From: Culex pipiens pallens
Lineage: Eukaryota > Arthropoda > Insecta > Diptera > Culicidae
Assembly (NCBI RefSeq): GCF_016801865.2
Contig: NC_068939.1
Coordinates: 151,421,132-151,485,131 of the forward strand
Reading direction: 5' to 3'
Length of the DNA: 64,000 nucleotides
The notes beneath the pieces were generated by a model. It did not search any database and had not been told where the DNA came from. It worked only from the letters and a program-made list of their open reading frames with translations. This document shows, in pieces, positions 1 through 11,903 of this stretch (positions are counted from its first letter, which is position 1; the number at the start of each line of letters is the position of its first letter). A program made the position numbers and the translations under genes.

Positions 1-893
1 TTTATTTTACTCTTTTTTTTAATGTGAAAATAAGCCTTGTTGATTGCTGAGATCTATGTCAGTTTTTGAAACTTAATTATTGTTAAATTGTATTTAAAAA
101 AGAAAAGTAGAAGTAAGATTTCGCTTTTCGCTACTCAAAAGTTCGAGTTAAAGAATCCATAACCTAATGGGAATCTTTTCCGCAGGCCAACCAAACATTG
201 AACTAGGTCATGTTGGAACAAGTCCAACTGCAGTGCCCACCAGGAGCATCGCAGCATCGCCGCTAGTATTTGCGTTGACAAAGCTCTTTCTGGACCAGAT
301 TGCACTCTGCCCCAACTGGTGCATCTTTCGAAGTTTGTACATGAAATGAGCGTCCATTACGGGGGGAAATCAGTGCCACTAAACTGTCAAATAAGGTGAT
401 ATTGGAAATATTTTTCAAATCGTTTTTGGTTAACATGAGGTCAAGATTTTTCAGAATTTCCAACAAAAAAAATAAAGTTATTTTTTTATAACATGTACGC
501 TGATAAAAACAGTTGATACAATTTGCAGGGTCACGCAAATTCAGAAAAAATCAAACAACATAGCTTTAAGATCTTAAAAAATGAGTGGAAAAAATTTCAA
601 AATATTTCGGTTTGAACAAATTCAGTACTGATCAATTCCAAATTTAAAGCCACAGCAAGTAAACAAATATATAAACTAGTGTTACAAATAAGATTCGTGT
701 ATTGTTTTTAAGAAAGAAAACCAAGATAACTTTCAATAAATATGATTTTCCGATTAATTTTTATTTTGTTTAGTTGAAAATTGTATTATAATTGTTTTTG
801 TCGATTGCAATTGGGCTCTAAAATTAAGCTTACATTTGTGAATCACCAACGGTGATATTATTGTTCACAACGGCAAAGTATATTTTTCTTAGT
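1..893. other. AT-rich non-coding stretch
   Basis: No convincing gene is visible. The sequence is AT-rich with poly(A)/poly(T) runs and only short open frames without recognisable motifs. It ends at the target duplication of the next element. Confidence 0.6.
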
Positions 894-1631
894 ATATGGA
901 TTAGGATGTAACAAAAATGACTTTGTTGCGGGCATTCAAGGGTTTGTTCCGGTGGGCATACTAAGCTCAAATCCAAAATATGAGCTTGATTGGACTTAAC
1001 AGGAGCTGGCGTCCCGCCCTTCAATTTTAAATGGGATTTAACCCGTAAAAAAAGATTTTTTCAAAAATGTCACTTTTTGAGGCATTTTGGCCACTGAAGC
1101 GTTTATTTTCAAGATCATTGGCGTGTAGGCCAGATCCTTGCGCATCTTTTGGTATATATAACATTGAAATTTGGAGCACCCTGGAGCTCCGTACTGACCT
1201 TCAAAGTTTGGCATTTTTTCGAAAAAAGGCCCCGGCAAAATCAAATGGCGTCTAGGGCGTCGCGAGGCGCGACGCATATCTTTTTTGGCGGGGCCGATTT
1301 TCGAAAAAAATGCCAAACTTTGAAGGTCTGTACGGAGCTCCAGGGTGCTCCAAATTTCAATGTTATATATACCAAAAGATGCGCAAGGATCTGGCCTACA
1401 CGCCAATGATCTTGAAAATAAACGCATCAGTGGCCAAAATGCCTCAAAAAATTTTATTTTTGAAAAAATCTTTTTTTACGGGTTAAATCCCTTTTTTAAA
1501 ATGAAGGGCGGAGCGCCAGCTCCTGTTACGTCCAATCAAGCTCATATTTTGTATTTGGGCTTAGTATGCCCACTGGAACAAACCCTTGAATGCCCGCCAA
1601 AAAGTCATTTTTGTTACACTCTAATATGGAT
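894..1631. mobile_element. hAT-like fold-back (palindromic) MITE with 8-bp TSD
   Basis: The 722-bp element (902-1623) is one large inverted repeat. The left arm runs from 902 to about 1250 and the right arm from about 1280 to 1623. The centre is a GC-rich stretch near 1255-1275. Ends begin TAGGATGTAAC on the left and TAGAGTGTAAC on the right (read inward), close to the YARNG start of hAT termini. Both sides are flanked by the exact 8-bp duplication ATATGGAT (894-901 and 1624-1631), which fits hAT. Open frames here are mirror images across the palindrome and are not genes. A fragment of the same family lies at 26025-26155. It has no transposase, so it depends on one encoded elsewhere. Confidence 0.85.
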
Positions 1632-2184
1632 CCTTTGTAATACCGAAAAGGATTTAAAATGAATTTTTAATTCAATTTTTAAAAATAAGCTCGTTCCAAG
1701 GGGACCATAGTTGATCAGCGTAAAATGTTGCCTTGTAATTTTTTAGCATGAAAATTAATAAAAATCACCACAAATTGGTTTTGATCGTTTTATTAACTTG
1801 AAAAAAAAAGACATTTAAATTTTATTGGTTGTTTCATTTTTCATTTAGTTTAATTTCCCCAACACTTCAATGAATATTTAAAAAATCAATGGAGCATGAT
1901 AAAATCAGTTTAAACGAAATATCGATTCAAATATCAAACAATTTTTTTACGATATTTCAAATGATTTTAACACACAAATTAAAAATTTTAGAAAATTATT
2001 AGTCTATTGAATAGTTTTCAATTCGTTTTTCTTTGAAGTTCATTACATTTTTATGCTCTCTAATTTCTTGACTCATTTTAAGACATTTTTTAATAATTTA
2101 AAAATGTTTGCAGCGATCATATCAATCAAAATTTTATTACTAAAAATGTGTTTTATAAAAATGCATATTTTTTTGCTAACAAAC
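1632..2184. other. AT-rich non-coding stretch
   Basis: No gene or repeat structure seen. Long A and T runs; translations are short and compositionally biased. Confidence 0.5.
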
Positions 2185-2513
2185 GCTCGGGTAGTCATTT
2201 GACCCCTATTTTTTTCTTAAAAATCTTGGATCATGTATTAGAATGATGCCTTGAAGTTTTGCATTATTTCCGGCTTTGTTCTGTGAAAATGATTTTGTTA
2301 TATTGGCCAAAAACCCATATAGGAGGGCCGAGGTACCCAACGAAATCCGGAATATCTCCGGTAAAAGTGGCCCATATTTGTCCCACATCTGGCAGTTAAA
2401 AATATAGACAAATCTGGATCTTTTGCAACCGGAAGCATCCAAATTGGTCAATTCTACCAAAAGTTATAAGATTTTTAAGAAAAAAAAAATAGGGGTCAAA
2501 TGACTACCCGAGC
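2185..2513. mobile_element. MITE with about 38-bp terminal inverted repeats
   Basis: The left end starts GCTCGGGTAGTCATTTGACC and the right end is its inverse, ending GGTCAAATGACTACCCGAGC, each followed inward by a T/A run. The 329-bp body has no coding capacity. No clear target duplication was identified, so the superfamily is not assigned. Confidence 0.75.
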
Positions 2514-3276
2514 ATTTGAGTGTTAATCAAGTTCCCTAAAAAAGAAAAACTACAATTTGATGAAAATACAGTAAACACAACAAATCCATTTTTAAATAAA
2601 TTTCTCATTTTTGCGAAATGGATCATTTTGTTTCTTTGTGCCATTTTTCAGTTTAATAAATCTGAAGAAATCAATATAGAAATGGCAAGAATTAAATTCT
2701 AACTTAAACAATACGTTGAATAAGCAACATTTTATTGCACAAGGAAAAACAACTGAATGTTCCTTATTAAATCTTTGTTCAAGTGAAAATTTGTTACAAG
2801 GCATTTTTTTTAAATTTAAACACTCAATTTATTTATTGAATACTTCATGATGAGCCTTAAGGGCCGGCCATAAAACTTTGTTGAAAAGCCGTCGTGGGTC
2901 GGATGAAATGGCTTCACGGGCCAGATCGGGCCCGCGGTCTGACGTTGGGCAGGTCTATTATAGAGAATCAAAATAAGGAAAAATATATTTATTCCACAAA
3001 ACATTAAAAAATAGTTTAAAATCACTGCCGTTGTCGTGTAAAAATCCAAAGCATGCCATTTATGGGAATTTTACGTTTCCTTTGCAACTTGTAAGGAAGC
3101 ATCATTCGTCTATTAAACTCAACCATAATACCCTTTTGACCTACACAAATTCCCAATACCCCTAATATATTCAACGAAAGCCGTAAATCTCCTTGCAATG
3201 TTGACACTCTTGAAATGAAATGTTTTTCCGATCAATTCGCGTGCTATTTTGCCCCAGCCTGCAATGAAGTCCTAAA
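2514..3276. other. Non-coding stretch with a degraded repeat fragment
   Basis: AT-rich, no gene. The part around 3180-3250 (GTTGACACTCTTGAAATGAA, then a CGTGCTATTTTGCCCC stretch) resembles parts of the repeat family seen intact at 17862-18378 and as a fragment at about 6560-6840. It is probably an old relic of that family. Confidence 0.45.
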
Positions 3277-3560
3277 GTAAAAGTAAGTAAATCTTTCCTT
3301 GTTCCTGAGGGGAACACCCGTGTAGTATTGGGGCCGGCATTTACAAAGCGGATTCAGTGACAGTTATTAATCAACTTAATGTTAACATGTTAAGGTTAAT
3401 GTTAACAATCCATAGGTTGTCTTCCTAAGGTGTCTTGATAAGATCCAGTTTGTGACGATACACTACCTTTCCTTTACTAAGCAATCGAATCCAGAAGGGA
3501 AAAGATCAATAGTTGTGTTGGTCCGAGCCGGGATTTGAACCCCGATCTACCGCTTACGAG
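3277..3560 (-). mobile_element. tRNA-derived SINE, 5' truncated, with TSD
   Basis: Read on the minus strand, the element begins with the end of a tRNA-like head. A good box B (GGGTTCAAATCCC, about 3530-3542) is present but box A is missing, so the copy is 5' truncated. A SINE-type body of about 230 bp follows. The 8-bp direct repeat GTCCTAAA flanks it at 3269-3276 and 3561-3568, supporting retroposition. It has no coding capacity. Confidence 0.65.
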
Positions 3561-5122
3561 GTCCTAAAATGAAGCTTAAATTGCTGATATTCACGACGAT
3601 TCAGCTGATTTTCTGAGTACCTTTTGTACGACCAAAAAGGTTTAAAATGAATTTTTAAATCAATCAATTTTATATAAATATACTTCGCGGCCCTTCTTGA
3701 CAGAAAAGCTCGTTCCGAACGGACCATAATTGATTCATCGAAAAAATGTTGTCTTGTCAATTTATTTTTTTTTGCATAAAAAAAACTAAATGGTTTTTAA
3801 TCCTGTTTTACACAAAAAAATCGCAAAGGGCTTTAGGATCCAATTGCGACAATTGGACAAAAGGAATTTTAGGTAGATGCATTTTGACACTTTGACATTG
3901 CGTGCTAGTTTTTGTTAATACAAAGTCATTGATTTAAATGCGATTTTTTCGAATCGATAGTCCAAAGCCACAGACTGCAACGGTCCATCGTTGCTCGTTT
4001 CGCTTGTTTCCTACCATTTTCTCCACAATCCCGCACCAAAAGAGTGTGCTCCATTTGAAACTGGCTCAAGGAAACCAACTGGCGAGCAGTAGCATCTGTT
4101 GTACGTACGTATACGGCAGCAATGGCGGCTTGTCACATGAGCCCAGAATTATGTAAAACTTCACGAGGCAAACAAGATGAGTGCGGCACAAAGTCACAAC
4201 ACAAACACTTGAACCGCCAGGACCGGGCAGTAAGAAGCAGTTTGGAGAGGAGCATGACTTCCATTGATAGCGACTGACTTTTTTTTTGAGGTTAGACGAC
4301 ACGACGAATTGCGCATACGCCGACCCGGAGCCAGGTCATAGACACGAGCCGGATCGACGGACGTCAATAGGTTTCCTCCCTCTTCGAATATCGCTCCGTG
4401 GTGAGATATGAACGCCTGGTCGTTGTGGGGCGGAACTTAACATGGCCAAGCTGAACGACCAAGCTGCCACTCCACCAAGGACCGGGGGAAAGTTTGGCAG
4501 GTGGAGTTGCCTTTTTTGTTTTGAAACATTTTTAGCAAGTCACATGTTCGGTCATAATCTGCGAACAGCTATCGATCAGTTACCACTTGAAATCTGTCAT
4601 CACATCACCCTGTGTGGTGATGTTAATTTCCAGTGTCAACACGGCCAGACTCGCGGTCGACTTTCGGCAGCGCCGTCTGTCGTACCAATTGGGGGGTGGC
4701 TTCAATGCGAAGGGTCAAGTTCTGCTCCAGACTGGATGTAGGTTCTACCAGTGAAGGTCACTGCCATTGGCAACCGCGGGCTGAATCTATGGCTTTGGAC
4801 TTCCTAAATTTGCCGCTTTGTGGCGGGTTGGGCCGAGAGCGTGGTCCAATTGACCTGTACGCTTGACACCAGCCCGGTGGCGTCCTTCCAATTTAACGGT
4901 CCAGTTCTGCTGGCGGGAGAAGCCAGTGTGTAAACCGTGAATGAGTTCGCTTCGCCATCATTGTTGCTAAATTACTTTGTGAGAGTAGCGGTGCAATTTG
5001 CTCAGTCATCAGTTGGAGCTAGGATCAAATTTGTTGGGAAATAGCTTGGCAGTTGGATACAAGATGGTCGTGGAAATTTATTCTCAAATAATTGGATCTG
5101 CCAAATTGTTTAGGGCGTCCAT
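3561..5122. other. Low-repeat region with GC-richer island, no gene recognised
   Basis: From about 3950 to 4960 the GC content rises and no inverted repeats or SINE hallmarks are seen. An ATG at 4442 opens a 99-codon frame, but it has no recognisable domain and soon becomes T-rich. This could be a regulatory island or part of an exon of a neighbouring gene; the sequence does not decide. Confidence 0.35.
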
Positions 5123-5603
5123 TAGGGTGCCCAGAATATGGGACTTTTTCTCAAAACCTCGTTCCACAAGCTGAATATTGTTACTTGAGCTATTTTAGGA
5201 CTCTGGGCAAAATATGAGCAAAATCGGTCAACATTTACCCATTGATACTCGAAGGTGAAGTTTGTATGGGAAAAATCGAAAAAAATGTATGGAAAACCCA
5301 ATTTTCTTACGGTTTGGTCTGCACGGCGCGCTACTTCCATCCAAATATTCCCAAAAGTGAAATTCTCATTGAAAATTTATGCTCCACAACTTTGTAGAAC
5401 ATACCAAAGCTGTAAAACTCGTTCCTGAAAAGTTATTAGCGATTTAAAAAAGTCATTTTTGCATGAAAAACATTTTTTTCACTAACTTTAGACCCGGGTA
5501 TCAATCTCAACCAATTTCGCTCAAAATTTGCACAGATGCTTAAAATAACACAAACAACCGTTTTACGCTTGTGGAGCAGGGGGTCATTTTTCTGGGCACC
5601 CTA
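5123..5603. mobile_element. MITE, TA-flanked, TIR GGGTGCCCAG (copy 1)
   Basis: Ends are TA-GGGTGCCCAG on the left and CTGGGCACCC-TA on the right. The 481-bp non-coding body is related over its full length, in inverse orientation, to the copy at 12164-12644. TA duplication with short TIRs fits a Tc1/mariner-type non-autonomous element. Confidence 0.8.
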
Positions 5604-5638
5604 GCGTCAATTTTTTCTGGGAAACTATTTTTTTAATT

Positions 5639-5845
5639 CACAGTAAAAAACAGAACTTTTGATAGTTGAAAAGTTGAAGATGTCATATTACCTATTTTTG
5701 TTTAATTTTGCCAAAAATAATGTGTAGAAAAGTGATATTCACCAGAAACTGATAAAAATTTCACCAGAATTAAAAACAAAATTTACACAAAATCTGTCAC
5801 CATTCCCAGATGTTATTTTACCATCATTATTTCATGTGTACCTAG
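5639..5845. mobile_element. Degraded MITE of the CACAGTAAAAAA family
   Basis: The left end reads CACAGTAAAAAAC. The interior carries the phrases typical of the family (CCAGATGTTATTTTACCATC, TTACACAAAATCTGTCACC), as in the better copies at 13583-13778, 34982-35160 and 36446-36676. The right end is weak. Confidence 0.45.
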
Positions 5846-6997
5846 GAACTGGGTAAAATATAATATCTTTATGACAAGAAGTTTTAACACTTTTTTGATA
5901 AATATTTTATCTTATGTAGATTTTTCGTCCCACTCTTAATTATAAATCGACATAAAATCAATTTAGTCAATTCAGCGATTTGTGATAAAGAAAATGTAAA
6001 ACTCTATACTTTGCTCAGCTTAAAATGTATCTTAGCTTCTTTCAAATGGTTTCTAGATTCTAAAATTGATTCTAAAAAATCATACATCCTTCTTTTTTTA
6101 AATTTAGAAAATCGAAAGAACAGTTACCGAGGTATCGTCATTTGATAAATTAAGACTTATCGGATGGCACTTAGAAGAAAATGCAGAGTTATTTTTGAAA
6201 AGGTCCAATAAACAAAATTTTCATTTTTTGCTTTTTGTGTGTTTTTGAAACTGCCTTGAATCAGGAGTATCGAAAAACACCCAAAGCAAACAAGTTTTGT
6301 TTATTGGACTTTTTTAAAAATAACTCCAGAAATCATTTTCTCCATTTTAATGTTATCCTGCGTCTCAGGAACTTTATTTTAATAATCTCAGTCCAAACAT
6401 AAAAATATTAGAAAATTTTCTCTGCTTTTTGAATCAAAACGATTTTTGATACAAATAAATATAGTTTTTTAGAATATTAAAAATAATCCTATTTTTGCCT
6501 TAAATTGGAATCCAGTTTGTACATTTTCAGTTGTGAAATTGTCAAAAATTGACGAAAAAGTTGTTTCGTCGTGATCGTGCTTATCTTCTCGTTCGTCGAT
6601 TTTGGGATTAATTGAGTTAAGAATGCCATCATGTGCAAATTTAAATGACCCTGTCGACCTTCACAGATCTCCAAAAGTCGATTTAAACCCTGAGATAACA
6701 ACATCAAAACCCTGAGATAGCAAGAAAATCGGAAAAACTCCGCGCAAAGTTGACACTCTTCATATGAAATGTAGTTACGACCAAATCTTGCTCTTTTAGC
6801 GCATCTTGCAATTGCGACAAGTTGCCTATGTAAATTTCAGTTCATAGATCCAGGGTTTTTTTTTTCTCAAAATGTATTTTCCCTAAAAGAGCACTAAGCT
6901 AGCAAAATCTAATCTTCGAAACATGTACCCTTCCTGAATTGATCTCAGTTGAAAGGTTCTCCAAAGCTCTGAATTGCAAATGTCACATCCTGGAGCA
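5846..6997. other. AT-rich non-coding stretch with imperfect hairpins
   Basis: About 6203-6322 forms an imperfect hairpin (GTCCAATAAACAAAATTTTC against GTTTTGTTTATTGGAC). A related hairpin occurs near 21285-21365. About 6560-6840 is a degraded fragment of the family intact at 17862-18378 (shared phrases around GACCTTCACAGATC and CCTGAGATA). No gene is seen. Confidence 0.45.
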
Positions 6998-7140
6998 GAA
7001 CGAAAAACGAAACTATTGGCACTTTTTGGGATTTCTGCTCCAGCGCCTCTGACGAGACAGGAGAAAACGGGACCGACGTTTTACTTCACCATCCGATAGA
7101 AGCTCAGTGGATAAGGCGGGAATCGAACCCGCGTCTCAGA
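6998..7140 (-). mobile_element. tRNA-derived SINE, truncated copy of the 53788 family
   Basis: The reverse complement matches most of the SINE at 53788-54016: box B with GGTTCGATTCCCGCC, then the body phrases ATCGGATGGTGAAGTAAAAC and GTCTCGTCAGAGGCGCTGGA, then the 3' end CCAATAGTTTCG. The first half of the tRNA-like head (box A) and an internal stretch near the 3' end are missing. Confidence 0.75.
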
Positions 7141-7193
7141 ACTGTCAGAACTGTCAAATTCTAATAAACACTAATTAAATTGAATTGAAATTT

Positions 7194-7482
7194 AAAAAAA
7201 AAAAAAAAAAAAAACAAAGCAATCCACTTTAACGACCCCCGGGTCTTTTGTGGGCTCTGTTGCAAGTTTCTGCTCATTTCTAGGCGTCCGAAGGTTATGT
7301 GTGGTGAGTCACTCAAAACCTCTTTTACGCTAATGGACCGACGTTTTACTTCCCCATCCGATAGAAGGCGTGGTCAGGCAAATCTCGTCTCGAAAAATGC
7401 CACCGGGTCCGTCTGGGATTGAACCCAGGCCATACTGGGGTTTGGAGGCTACCACGCTAACCACTAAACCACCGGACCCGGC
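7194..7482 (-). mobile_element. tRNA-derived SINE (family of 12929), T-tailed, 11-bp TSD
   Basis: On the minus strand the head is CCGGGTCCGGTGG, with box A in the GTGGTTTAGTGGTTAGCG region and box B in TGGGTTCAATCCCAG. The body holds GAAGTAAAACGTCGGTCC and AAAAGACCCGGGGGTCG, as in the 12929 copy. The copy ends in a run of about 20 T on its own strand. The exact 11-bp duplication AATTGAAATTT flanks it (7183-7193 and 7483-7493). Confidence 0.85.
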
Positions 7483-7493
7483 AATTGAAATTT

Positions 7494-7787
7494 CAGTTCA
7501 GGCCAAATATTAGAGATTTTTTTTGTCATATGTTACCTTCTTTCACTTTCGTGGGTGAGAGAAGTTCACTAGTGAAAAATTAAATACTGAGATTATATCA
7601 TCTCTATAACTATTCTTTAAGCTTGTTTTTGTTAGGTCCTTATCAATATACTTTTTTTTATTATATTGAAATTAAGAAAGAGTATCTTATGAGAATCCTA
7701 TGGATTGTAAAATAAAATATAACAAACCATTTTTTCCTCAATGTTTGCTATGTGTCATTGTATAGTTGATAATCCCGTTAAACATCC
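7494..7787. other. Non-coding spacer
   Basis: AT-rich sequence between a SINE and a MITE; nothing recognised. Confidence 0.4.
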
Positions 7788-8244
7788 TTTTTGCAATTCC
7801 GTCGTGAAACTACTTACTTTTCCTGTCATTCTTGAACGACGAAATAGCCTACTTTTCTGTACCAAAAATAACAGAATCGAATAGCAACACTTTTCAAAAT
7901 AAATGCTGAAAAGTTCTACTTTTCAGCACTGAAATGGGTGCTGAAAAGTTGAACTTTTCAGCACTTGTTTCGAAAAGTAACACTTTTCAACATTTTTTTG
8001 ATTCAAACGATTTACAGTGTACTTTCTCGTTGTCGATATTGAAGGGACCGTCGAGAGCGGGAGTTATCAAATTATAGAACGGAAAATCAAAGCAATCTAT
8101 TTGAAGGGACTGAAAAATTTATTGACAGCTGGAGCAATATTGATATCGAGAAGATCGACAGCCAGAGAGTCCACTTTATTGACAAAATACATGAAAATTT
8201 GACATAAAATTTCACTCAATGGGTGTTTTTCGGAATTGCAAAAA
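7788..8244. mobile_element. MITE with TIR TTTTTGCAATTCCG and internal AAAAGTT hairpins
   Basis: Left end TTTTTGCAATTCCG, right end CGGAATTGCAAAAA. Inside, 7905-7965 repeats the palindromic module GCTGAAAAGTT-n-ACTTTTCAGC in close succession. The same family occurs at 61327-61555 (shorter), and a fragment lies near 32690-32900. A short open frame at 8017-8202 has no recognisable domain and is not called. Confidence 0.7.
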
Positions 8245-9567
8245 ATGTTGTATGGAACTCGTTGCAAAACTTGATTTTTTCAGCACTCTTCGTATTTATC
8301 CAACTCGGTGAACCTCGTTGGATAAATGTACGACTCGTGCTGAAAAAATCCTCTTTTTGCAACTTGTTGCATAAACTACTATTTTCTTTTTAACAATTCA
8401 AGTGATGTCCACTGAAGCTATAATGCCAGTCTAAGAATTGATTCAATTGTATGTAAAATAAATCAATCAATCTATGTCAACAGGTCATACGAAACTGTTT
8501 CGTTCACCATGATAGCAATTCCATGTTCAGATTGCATGCAACACGCAAAGTTTTGTAACCGGCAAACAGTATTCAACGCCATTTGTCTGAATGTTTGTGA
8601 TTTTGACTATAGGCTTCCAGAGTATCGTACAATCCACAGGTTGTATCAGTGGAAGTTTAAAGTGTTAGAAAATAAAAACAATTTTCCTCCCACATCTTTA
8701 CCACCTTGACGTGCCATCCCTCGACTAACCACCATTCGAGCATGAACCGAGAAGCGTTTCCAGAGGTGTATGGCATTACTTGGCAAGTTCTGGGCCTGAC
8801 GTGTGCCTACAAAATAGACATAGCTATAGGTGTACCTTCCACCACCAGACCAGATACGTTTTTCATTCACTGTTTGATGGGGAGGATCGCTACGGAATGG
8901 TTGATATGCAATTTCAGTGAGTGGAAAGTGGTAAATTGCAACTGACGTGCGCAAATCCATTTCGCTTGGCGAAGATTAAACTTTATTAGATTGCTCAGTG
9001 GCACATATACACAAGAGTCGTATGTTGCAGGATAGTTTGAAGAGGATTCCCCATTACACTAGCTGTTAGTCGGCAGTTAGTGTTATTGGATAGATGGATT
9101 TGTTGCTTTCGACATTTCTTTTTTTTCTGTTTCAATCTAAGATTTACCAGTTGATGTAAAGTTCAAGGTTGGTAACCCCTGAAGTGCCAATGCAATTTTA
9201 GTATGCACTTATTCGAGGCAATTGCAAAAACAAGTCCTTACCAGCAGTGCACGATCCACGATTGTAATCAGGTGTTATCCACCACCCTACCCCTCTTCCC
9301 AAGGGAACATCGACGTGATGTCTCAACTGTCCTTGGCATTGGCAACCTTTGGTCACTGCTGCAGGAATGCAACCGGGTCGGCATGCGAACAAATGGTTTT
9401 ATAGGGAAAATCAATAAATCTAATTACGCTCGGGCACGTCGGCTATAACACCTTTATTACGGTTACCCTCTGGATGGAGGGAGGAATATTGGGTTGCGTG
9501 ATTCGATGCCAAGTTTGAACGTAATCCTCGTTGGGGATAAAGTTCTAACTTCATCACGTATGATTTT
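8245..9567. other. Low-repeat region, no gene recognised
   Basis: A hairpin spans about 8266-8375 (TTTTTTCAGCACTC against GAGTCGTGCTGAAAAAA-type arms around TTGGATAAATG). From about 8500 to 9480 the base composition is more balanced and repeat hallmarks are absent. Overlapping short frames occur on both strands without a recognisable domain. It may hold regulatory DNA or non-coding exons. Confidence 0.35.
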
Positions 9568-11897
9568 CAGGGACGTTACGGACGGCGCGGATCGCGCGGA
9601 TGGCGCGGATGGCGCGTATCGCGCGGATCTGGCGCGGATTTGCTGGCTAATTTTGTTCAGGCGCGGATTTCGCGCGGATAGCAATTTTGGTAAATAAATC
9701 AATTGAGACCAATAGAATTTCTTTCAAGTTACAAACGAAGATATGAATAGCAATTAAATAAATTCAATCTTTTTCGTTGAGTGCAAAAACATCAATTTCC
9801 AAGAAGTTGTTAATGAAGAAAATTTTCTTCTGAAAATTGTTGATTGTTTTTTAATACGAAACTTCGAAATAATCTTCAAGGAGCGTTTATTTTAAAAAAA
9901 TAAAAAACTGAGATTGCTTATATAAATTTAACATAACATTACAACTCATTATTTTTTAAACATTTGCTTACCCGGTTTCTATTATTATAAATGTTTTATC
10001 TTCAAAATCATATTTTAATCTTTTTCCAAAGTTATAAACATAAGGATGTACATAAATGATTCTTAGGGTATGTTCCGGATTGGATTTAACCCTTAGATCT
10101 ATTTTTGTTTAGCCCGGTACAGGCTTCCAAAGTTTCCAAGGAATTTTTAAATATAGCAATATTAAAATCAATATTACAAAATTATAAAAATTACAGAATT
10201 TAAAAATTGGAAGCTATAAAACTTTTTAGATTTTTTAAGTTTTTTCAATCTAAAATTTAAATGTTGAAATTTGAGGTTTACTGAAAAATTAAAAGATTCT
10301 GTCAGGTAGAATTGGTTGGCTCCCAATTATCACAACATGACGAAATCCACTTAGCAATCTGCTAAAATCTCCGTCTAAAAGCGAAATGTAATTAAAAATA
10401 TAAGAAATCTGAAATTCAACAATTTGAAAATTTCAGAATTTATATATTCAAATATACAAAAAAATCATAATTTGAAATTGCCAAAACTTACAGACTCAAA
10501 AACGCAAAAAGAAATACGAATAAGCACATTGAAAAATTACGAGAAAAACTAACATTGAATTTTTTTTAATTGTAATTTTTTTAATTTTTTAAGAAAGTTC
10601 TTAAATTATTAAATTATTAAATTATTAAATTATTAAATTATTAAATTATTAAATTATTAAATTATTAAATTATTAAATTATTAAATTATTAAATTATTAA
10701 ATGAATTTAATTATGAAATTATGAAATTATTAAATTATTAAATTATTAAATTATTAAATTATTAAATTATTAAATTATTAAATTATTAAATTATTAAATT
10801 ATTAAATTATTAAATTATTAAATTATTAAATTATTAAATTATTAAATTATTAAATTATTAAATTATTAAATTATTAAATTATTAAATTATTAAATTATTA
10901 AATTATTAAATTATTAAATTATTAAATTATTAAATTATTAAATTATTAAATTATTAAATTATTAAATTATTAAATTATTAAATTATTAAATTATTAAATT
11001 ATTAAATTATTAAATAATTAAATTATTAAATTATTAAATTATTAAATTATTAAATTATTAAATTATTAAATTATTAAATTATTATATTATTAAATTATTA
11101 AATTATTAAATTATTAAATTATTAAATTATTAAATTATTAAATTATTAAATTATTAAATTATTAAATTATTAAATTATTAAATTATTAAATTATTAAATT
11201 ATTAAATTATTAAATTATTAAATTATTAAATTATTAAATTATTAAATTATTAAATTATTAAATTATTAAATTATTTAATTATTAAATTATTAAATTATTA
11301 AATTATTAAATTATTAAATTATTAAATTATTAAATTTTTAAATTATTAAATTATTAAATTATTAAATTATTAATTTTTTTAATTATTAAATTATTAAATT
11401 ATTAAATTATTCAATTCTTCAATTATTCAATTATTCAATTATTAAATTCTTAAATATCACAATTTTTGCCATTTTCTTAGTTTGGATCGTTTTCGGAGTC
11501 ATATTTTAGTAATTTCGTGTTTCAATTTTCCGGTGTAGAATTTTGGCGAGAATTATCGAGTACAAAATCAATAAATTTTAAAATTTTGCGATTTTTATAT
11601 TTTATGTTTTTTTTTTAATTTTTAAATGCTTGAATTTAAATTTTTTTTTTCTGAATTTGTTTTCAAAGAAACGATATCTTTCAGAAATGGCGAAAAAGGT
11701 TCCACTTGGTGCAGGTGGGATTTGAATCCACAACTGATCAACGGTACTGATCCAAATGCTTTCTGAGTTATTCTTTTTCGAGTCATTATGTTACTCTAAT
11801 TTCTTTTTTTATATGACGCGAATTTCGCGCGGATTGGTTTTTGGGTCGGCGCGGATCTGGCGCGGATTTTTTTTTCAACTTCTCCGTAACAACCCTG
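9568..11897. mobile_element. CAGGG-ended non-autonomous DNA element carrying an 8-bp AT satellite
   Basis: The left end is CAGGGACGTTACGG and the right end, read inward, is CAGGGTTGTTACGG. GATTTT lies directly outside both ends (9562-9567 and 11898-11903), which looks like a 6-bp target duplication. Both subterminal regions carry clusters of GCGCGGAT-type repeats (9586-9682 and about 11818-11870). The interior is AT-rich and holds the 8-bp satellite. No transposase frame is visible. CAGGG termini resemble hAT elements, but those normally duplicate 8 bp, so the class is uncertain. A box-B-like tRNA fragment (minus strand) sits at about 11706-11745. Confidence 0.65.
10601..11450. repeat. Simple tandem array (AAATTATT)n, about 100 copies
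   Basis: The 8-bp unit AAATTATT repeats almost perfectly from 10601 to about 11412, with rare single-base variants. It then degrades through TCAATTAT variants to about 11450. This is essentially pure A+T over more than 800 bp and should be length-variable between individuals. Confidence 0.95.
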
Positions 11898-11903
11898 GAT
11901 TTT

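Noticed and set aside
1038..1427. 129-codon minus-strand frame and its plus-strand partners
   Set aside because: They are mirror translations of the two arms of the hAT-like palindrome; the same peptide appears on both strands.
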